A stretch of 64,000 nt of DNA from Prauserella flavalba (GTDB lineage: Bacteria; Actinomycetota; Actinomycetes; Mycobacteriales; Pseudonocardiaceae), in contig NZ_MASU01000008.1 of NCBI RefSeq assembly GCF_003202235.1, positions 124,001 through 188,000 on the forward strand, written 5' to 3'. Below the pieces are notes generated by a model. That model was given only the letters and a program-made list of their open reading frames with translations, had not been told where the DNA came from and searched no databases. This document shows, piece after piece, positions 59,000-64,000 of the stretch. The position numbers and the translations under genes are program-made. Within the stretch, counting starts at the first letter, position 1. Every line of letters begins with the position of its first letter.

Positions 59000-60244
59000 G
59001 TGATACGGCGGATCCTCGGCCCGGTGACGAGCCGCTCGACGTACCGCCGGTTGGTGTTCCTGGTTCTCGGCGGTGCGTTGTCGGCTCCGTATGTGCTGTT
59101 CGGGGCGGTGGTGGTGCCCTCGGTCCTGCCGTTGTCGACCGACGACCTGGCGAGCGCGTTCCTCCTTGGCGGGATCGGGGCGCTGGTGGTGCTCGCCGCG
59201 ACGTCGCTGTTGCCGCCGGTGCGCGCACTGGAGCTGGCCGCCATCCGCGAACTGCTGGACGACCCGGTGCCGGAGGCCGCCTCCGGGCCCGTGAGCGGCA
59301 GGGTCCGCGTCCGCGCGGGCGCCATGTTCGTGGCGCACGTGCTGCTGGGCGCGCTGGTCAGCCTGGCGAGCCTGATGTTGCCCGCGTTCCTGGGCCTCGC
59401 GTTCGCGGCGCCGTTCACGGGAAGCTTCGGGGCGGGCACAGGCGGGCCGTTCCCGGTGCCCCGCGGCTGGGCGAGTGCGTGGTTGCCCGCCGCCTTCCTG
59501 CTGGTGACGCTGCTGCTGTTCCACGCCGTCGCGGGCGCGGGCGCGCTGCTCACGCGCGCGGCCGTGGCGTGGCTCGGCCCGTCCGCCGCGGAGCGCATCG
59601 CCCTGCTCGAACGGCGCGCCGGGCGGCTGGCCGAGCGCAACCGGCTGGCCCGCGAGCTGCACGACTCCGTGGGGCACGCCCTCAGCGTCGTGTCGCTGCA
59701 GGCCGGGGCGGCGCGGCGCACGCTGCGCCGGGATCCGGACGCCGCCGAGCGGGCGCTGGACGCGATCGGGGATTCCGCCCGCGCCGCGCTCGACGATCTG
59801 GACCACGTGCTCGGCCTGCTGCGCGAGGAGCGCGCGGGCCGGGCGCCGCAGGCCGGGCTCTCCGAGCTGCCCGCGCTGCTGTCGGCGACGCGGGCGGCGG
59901 GGGTCGAGGTGGACAGCGACGTGAGCACCGGGGCCGCCGCCGTCGCACCGGTGGTGTCGCGCGAGGCGTACCGGATCCTGCAGGAGTGCCTCACGAACGT
60001 GCTGCGGCACGCGGGCAAGGTGCCGGTCACGCTGCGCGTGGCCGAGGCAGACGGCGGGCTTGCGCTCACCGTGCGCAATCCCGTCGACGACGGGCGCGGG
60101 TACGGGCGCGCGGGCGGCGGGAGCGGGCTGCGCGGCATCGCGGAGCGGGTCGACGTGCTCGGCGGGCGGTTGCGCGCCGGGAGACAGGACGGAGACTGGG
60201 AGGTCGCCGTGTGGCTGCCTTCCGGCGTGCGAGGGGGCGAGTGA
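59000..60244 (+). CDS. Sensor histidine kinase (HisKA_3 class) of a two-component pair
   Basis: A 414-residue kinase with four hydrophobic segments (about residues 13-35, 47-67, 100-125, 150-180), the H-box LARELHDSVGHALSVVSLQA, and HATPase motifs YRILQECLTNVLRHAG and GSGLRGIAERVDVLGG. GTG 59000 has GAGGA 7 nt upstream; the long open frame before it is non-coding. It is followed directly by the response regulator gene with no gap, so the two form a standard DesK/NarX-like pair. Confidence 0.88.
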   Translation: MIRRILGPVTSRSTYRRLVFLVLGGALSAPYVLFGAVVVPSVLPLSTDDLASAFLLGGIGALVVLAATSLLPPVRALELAAIRELLDDPVPEAASGPVSGRVRVRAGAMFVAHVLLGALVSLASLMLPAFLGLAFAAPFTGSFGAGTGGPFPVPRGWASAWLPAAFLLVTLLLFHAVAGAGALLTRAAVAWLGPSAAERIALLERRAGRLAERNRLARELHDSVGHALSVVSLQAGAARRTLRRDPDAAERALDAIGDSARAALDDLDHVLGLLREERAGRAPQAGLSELPALLSATRAAGVEVDSDVSTGAAAVAPVVSREAYRILQECLTNVLRHAGKVPVTLRVAEADGGLALTVRNPVDDGRGYGRAGGGSGLRGIAERVDVLGGRLRAGRQDGDWEVAVWLPSGVRGGE

Positions 60245-60922
60245 GTGGACGGCAACCGCATCGGGGTGCTGCTCGTGGACGACGAGCAGCTCGTGCGCAC
60301 CGGCCTGCGGGCCATCCTGGAGTCGGAGCCGGACCTGGCGGTGGTCGGCGAGGCCGCCGACGGCGCGGAGGTGCCGGGGCTGGTGGCGCGCCACCGGCCC
60401 GACGTCGTGCTGATGGACGTGCGCATGCCCTCGGTGGACGGGATCAGGGCGACCGAGCACCTGCTGTCCACAACGGACCGTCCGCCGAAGATCGTGGTGG
60501 TGACGACGTTCGAGAACGACGACTACGTCTACGACGCGCTGCGGGCCGGGGCGAGCGGGTTCCTGCTCAAGCGCGCGCGGCCGGAGGAGATCGTGTCGGC
60601 GGTGCGCACGGTCGTGGGCGGTGACTCCCTGTTGTTCCCCGCGGCGATCCGCAGGCTCGCGGCGCGGCACTCCGGCCGGGCGGGCCGGGACGGGCTGCGC
60701 GGGGCCGGGCTCACCGAGCGCGAGTCGGAGGTGCTGCGGCTCATGGCGTCCGGTTTGTCCAATGTGGAGATCGCGGAGCGGTTGTTCCTCGGTCTGCAGA
60801 CCGTCAAGACCCACGTCGGCAACGTGCTCGCCAAGCTCGGCGCCCGCGACCGCACGCAGGCCGTGATCGAGGCCTACGAGTCCGGGTTCGTGTCGCCGAG
60901 CGAGGGCGCGGGCCGGTCTTGA
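60245..60922 (+). CDS. NarL/LuxR-family response regulator
   Basis: A 225-residue regulator with an N-terminal receiver domain (VLLVDDEQLVRTGLR; phosphoacceptor Asp58 in VVLMDVRMPSVDG; TTF and the conserved Lys in GFLLKRA) and a C-terminal LuxR-type helix-turn-helix (LTERESEVLRLMASGLSNVE, then LFLGLQTVKTHVGNVLAKLG). It follows the kinase stop immediately. Its targets are unknown; autoregulation of the divergent kinase region is possible. Confidence 0.93.
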   Translation: MDGNRIGVLLVDDEQLVRTGLRAILESEPDLAVVGEAADGAEVPGLVARHRPDVVLMDVRMPSVDGIRATEHLLSTTDRPPKIVVVTTFENDDYVYDALRAGASGFLLKRARPEEIVSAVRTVVGGDSLLFPAAIRRLAARHSGRAGRDGLRGAGLTERESEVLRLMASGLSNVEIAERLFLGLQTVKTHVGNVLAKLGARDRTQAVIEAYESGFVSPSEGAGRS

Positions 60923-60930
60923 TCCTCCCG

Positions 60931-60936
60931 TACGGT
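60931..60936 (+). promoter_or_regulatory. -10 box TACGGT for a leaderless dGTPase-like gene
   Basis: TACGGT is followed by 7 nt and ATG 60944. The ATG at 60938 would be only 1 nt from the box, which favours 60944 as the start. Confidence 0.45.
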
Positions 60937-60943
60937 TATGCGC

Positions 60944-62509
60944 ATGGAAGCAGAGCCGGATCCCCGAGCACGGCGCAGGGACGAGCCAGCCGAGGCGGGC
61001 GGGTTCGCCGACCTGATCAGCAGCCCGTTCCGGCTCGACCGGGACCGGATCGCCGCGTCGCCGTTCTTCGCCCGCCTCGGGGGCGTCACGCAGGTCGTGA
61101 GCGCGGGCGGGTCGGGGCTGCTGCACAACCGGCTCACCCACAGCCTCAAGGTCGCGCAGGTCGCGCGGGCGATCGCCGAGCGCATCACCGCGCAGGGCGA
61201 CACGGGTGAGATCGTCGCCAAGCTGGGCGGCTGCGACCCCGACGTCGCCGAGGCCGCGGCACTGGGCCACGACCTCGGGCACCCGCCGTTCGGTCACCTC
61301 GGCGAGCAGGTGCTCGACCGCGTGGCGCGGCACCGCTACGGCCTGCCCGACGGGTTCGAGGGCAACGCGCAGACGTTCCGCATCGTCACCAAGACCGAGG
61401 TCGGCGGGCCCACGCCGCAGGGGCTGAACCTGACGGCCGCCGTGCGCGCCGCGCTGCTGAAGTACCCGTGGGCACGCCTGCACTACCCGGACCCGCACCC
61501 CGCCGACCTCGCCGTTCCGCCGAGGGGCGCGGCCGAGCCGGACGACGCGCCGGGCACCGGCTCGGCGAAGTTCTCCGCGTACTCCACGGAGCTGGAGGAC
61601 CTGGAGCACTCGCGCGCGCCGTTCGCGGGGCGGGTGGAGCGCTGGCAGCAGACGGTGGAGGCCTCGGTGATGGACCTCGCCGACGACATCGCCTACGCCA
61701 TCCACGACATCCAGGACTTCCACCGCATCGGCGTGCTCCAGCACGCCGCCGTCGCTACCGAGCTGGGCCAGTGGCTCTCGCGCGCCGGCGAGCTGGCCGG
61801 ACTGCCGTCGGCCGCGCTGCGCGACGAGCACCGCAACCCCGGCCGTTCGCTGGAGTACCTGCGCCGCCGGATGCACGCCAAGGACGCGTGGGTGGTCGAC
61901 GACGACGCGTTCGCGCACGCCGTGGCGCGGGTGCGGGGCGAGCTGGTGGACGATCTGCTGGCGATCCCGTTCGATGGCTCGATCGAGGCCGAGCAGGCGA
62001 TGGCGACGTTCTCCGCGCGCTGGACCGCCCGGCTCGTGGACGGCGTGCTCGTCACCCCGTCGCCGCCCACCCGCACGGGGCACGTGACCCTGCGGCCGGC
62101 ACAGTGGCACGAGGTGCAGGTGCTGAAGTTCGTGCACCGCCGGTTCGTGCTCCAGCGGCCCGATCTGGCGCTGCACCAGCGCGGGCAGGCCAGCATGATC
62201 ACCAACCTGGTCGACGCGCTCGACGCGTGGCTCACCGACCGCGACGAGGCGCGCCGCCTGCCGCGCAGGCTGCACGACCTGGTCGCGCTCGCCCACCTGG
62301 AGTACACGGCGCTGGCCGAACGCTCGCCGCAACTGCTCGTCGGCGCGACCGGCGAGCCCGTGCGCGGCACCGACGCGGTGCGGGCCCTCGCGCGCGGCCG
62401 GGCGGTGGTCGATTTCGTGGCGTCGCTGACCGACCGGCAGGCCGCGAGCATGCTCGACGCGATCTCGGGGCACGCCACGCAGCCGTGGTCGGAATCGTTC
62501 GTCCTGTGA
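60944..62509 (+). CDS. dgt: dGTP triphosphohydrolase-like HD-domain protein
   Basis: A 521-residue HD-domain protein of the Dgt family, which cleaves dNTPs to nucleoside and triphosphate. It shows LLHNRLTHSLKVAQVARAIA (first metal His), AAALGHDLGHPPFGHLGEQV (the HD pair), MDLADDIAYAIHDIQDFH, and a C-terminal half that often binds allosteric nucleotides. Deoxynucleotide specificity cannot be read from sequence. Its TGA overlaps the next start (GTGA), linking it to the ribosome-rescue factor downstream. Confidence 0.88.
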   Translation: MEAEPDPRARRRDEPAEAGGFADLISSPFRLDRDRIAASPFFARLGGVTQVVSAGGSGLLHNRLTHSLKVAQVARAIAERITAQGDTGEIVAKLGGCDPDVAEAAALGHDLGHPPFGHLGEQVLDRVARHRYGLPDGFEGNAQTFRIVTKTEVGGPTPQGLNLTAAVRAALLKYPWARLHYPDPHPADLAVPPRGAAEPDDAPGTGSAKFSAYSTELEDLEHSRAPFAGRVERWQQTVEASVMDLADDIAYAIHDIQDFHRIGVLQHAAVATELGQWLSRAGELAGLPSAALRDEHRNPGRSLEYLRRRMHAKDAWVVDDDAFAHAVARVRGELVDDLLAIPFDGSIEAEQAMATFSARWTARLVDGVLVTPSPPTRTGHVTLRPAQWHEVQVLKFVHRRFVLQRPDLALHQRGQASMITNLVDALDAWLTDRDEARRLPRRLHDLVALAHLEYTALAERSPQLLVGATGEPVRGTDAVRALARGRAVVDFVASLTDRQAASMLDAISGHATQPWSESFVL

Positions 62510-63165
62510 GCGCGCGGCAGGTGCGGGGCGGCGGCAGGGCCGTCGAGGTGGAGCCCGCACGGCTCGCCGGGTGGTTCGAGCGCTTCGCCGCCCGCAACGA
62601 CGGCGTGGTGAGCACCCGGCTCGGTCCCGCGGAGGTGGTGGTGACCGGCGGGAACGGCACCACCGCGACCGTGGCGGTGCCGTTCCCGCCGCTGCCCGCC
62701 GAGGGCGAGCGGGAGGGGCTCGCGGTGGAGCCGCTCGTCGAGCACGTGCGCGCGCCCCGGCGTCTGGGGCTGCTGCTCGTGCGCCTCGGCGGGCACAGCG
62801 TGGGCGTCGCCGAGCGGGGCACGGTGCTCGTGTCGCGCACCGACCGGCATCTCGTGCACGGCCGCAGCGCCGCGGGCGGTTGGTCGCAGCAGCGGTTCGC
62901 CCGCCGCCGCGAGGGCCAGGCGCGGCAGGCGCTGCGCTCCGCGGCCGACGACGCCGCGGCGGTGCTGCTGCCCAGGTTGTCCGAATTGGACGCGGTGGTG
63001 CTCGGCGGGGACCGCAGGGCGCTCGACGAGCTGCGGGCCGACCGCAGGCTGGAGCCGCTGTTCGCGCTGGCCGTGCCGCGCGTGCTCGACCTCGGCGAGC
63101 CGCGCCGCTCGGTGCTGGACGACGCGGCGGTGCGGGCGCTCGCTGTGGAGATCGTCCTGCGGTGA
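62506..63165 (+). CDS. acVLRF1-family peptidyl-tRNA hydrolase (ribosome rescue)
   Basis: A 219-residue protein of the actinobacterial VLRF1 group, related to eukaryotic Vms1/ANKZF1 and release factor eRF1. The key stretch is AAGGWSQQRFARRREGQARQ (about residues 123-142), with the GGxSQQRF loop expected to enter the peptidyl transferase centre. A Ser/Thr-free, Arg-rich helix follows. VLRF1 proteins cleave peptidyl-tRNA on stalled ribosomes or subunits. GTG 62506 overlaps the dGTPase-like stop. The assignment rests on this motif and overall length. Confidence 0.78.
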   Translation: MSARQVRGGGRAVEVEPARLAGWFERFAARNDGVVSTRLGPAEVVVTGGNGTTATVAVPFPPLPAEGEREGLAVEPLVEHVRAPRRLGLLLVRLGGHSVGVAERGTVLVSRTDRHLVHGRSAAGGWSQQRFARRREGQARQALRSAADDAAAVLLPRLSELDAVVLGGDRRALDELRADRRLEPLFALAVPRVLDLGEPRRSVLDDAAVRALAVEIVLR

Positions 63166-63205
63166 GTCCGGTCACCGCCGGGGAAAACCGCTGGACGGCG
63201 GTCCG

Positions 63206-63211
63206 TACACT
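63206..63211 (+). promoter_or_regulatory. -10 box TACACT upstream of a tiny ORF and the ABC-F gene
   Basis: TACACT lies 7 nt before GTG 63219 and 91 nt before the ABC-F start. The spacing suggests a leaderless mini-ORF at the 5' end of the ABC-F transcript. No good -35 hexamer is visible. Confidence 0.4.
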
Positions 63212-63218
63212 GGGAGTC

Positions 63219-63239
63219 GTGGTCGTTCGCCTGGAGTAG
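63219..63239 (+). CDS. Six-codon upstream ORF (MVVRLE) before the ABC-F gene
   Basis: GTG 63219 starts a frame of six codons ending in TAG, 7 nt after a TACACT box. It lies 63 nt before the ABC-F TTG start. Position and size fit a leader peptide of the type that controls ABC-F and other ribosome-protection genes by attenuation. The intervening sequence shows only a weak CCC/GGG hairpin, so the mechanism is not clear. Confidence 0.35.
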   Translation: MVVRLE

Positions 63240-63302
63240 CCGTTCCGCCCTGCGCGGGTATCGCATGCTGTCCAGTTCCGCTTCCACGTCACGGAGAGTC
63301 CC

Positions 63303-64000
<698 letters not shown>

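Overview
The window is a GC-rich, densely packed stretch of actinobacterial chromosome with frequent GTG starts, 1-8 nt gene overlaps, a WhiA regulator, RbpA, an OpcA-dependent glucose-6-phosphate dehydrogenase and a SufR-led suf operon. As I remember the Mycobacterium tuberculosis map, the backbone follows Rv1409 to Rv1473: rib genes, uvrC-rapZ-yvcK-whiA, gap-pgk-tpi-secG, pgl-opcA-zwf-tal-tkt, ctaB, qor, ctaA plus an ABC exporter, mptB, suf, and an ABC-F gene. Gene content and the style of the intergenic hairpins suggest the Pseudonocardiaceae (Amycolatopsis, Saccharomonospora, Prauserella or a relative). That family placement is inference.

Layout. 1-3494: riboflavin operon (ribD 3' end, ribE, ribBA, ribH) plus a small PH-domain membrane protein. 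3563-5092: divergent exonuclease III and a HAD hydrolase. 5137-9953: overlapping uvrC-rapZ-yvcK-whiA. 10096-11121: a glucosyl-3-phosphoglycerate synthase-like gene. 11185-20567: accessory block with an F420/FMN-type oxidoreductase, a three-gene SMC/condensin-like (MksFEB or JetABC-like) operon with no nuclease partner in view, a LysE exporter and a winged-helix protein. 20712-24499: gap-pgk-tpiA, secG, rbpA. 24558-34094 (minus strand): an orphan histidine kinase, then the oxidative pentose phosphate operon tkt-tal-pgi-zwf-opcA-pgl. 34415-38454: ctaB, a HelR/HelD-type RNA polymerase helicase and an FKBP-like lipoprotein. 38551-45199: quinone oxidoreductase, two membrane proteins, a PAP2 protein fused to a degenerate acyltransferase-like domain, a small unknown protein, an ATP-grasp ligase and a secreted propeller-like protein. 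45264-50969 (minus strand): fatty acid desaturase, heme A synthase, ABC exporter, MptB mannosyltransferase. 51065-57404: sufR-B-D-C-S-U-T. 57665-60922: two opposed histidine kinases with one response regulator. 60944-64000: dGTPase-like protein, an acVLRF1-type peptidyl-tRNA hydrolase and the start of an ABC-F protein.

The strongest non-coding signals are: (i) five long, nearly perfect hairpins sharing a core but with covarying stem segments, placed at gene ends; (ii) a 253-bp array of twelve 21-bp units, six direct then six inverted, exactly filling the gap between two convergent genes; (iii) a partial duplication of the start of tpiA that creates a translationally coupled 34-codon ORF between pgk and tpiA; (iv) three near-identical hairpin-bearing repeats at a 53-54 bp spacing upstream of ctaA; (v) many starts lying 6-8 nt after a TANNNT box, typical of leaderless transcripts, one of them opening a six-codon ORF before the ABC-F gene. 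No tRNA, rRNA, CRISPR array, prophage, transposase or integrase was seen.
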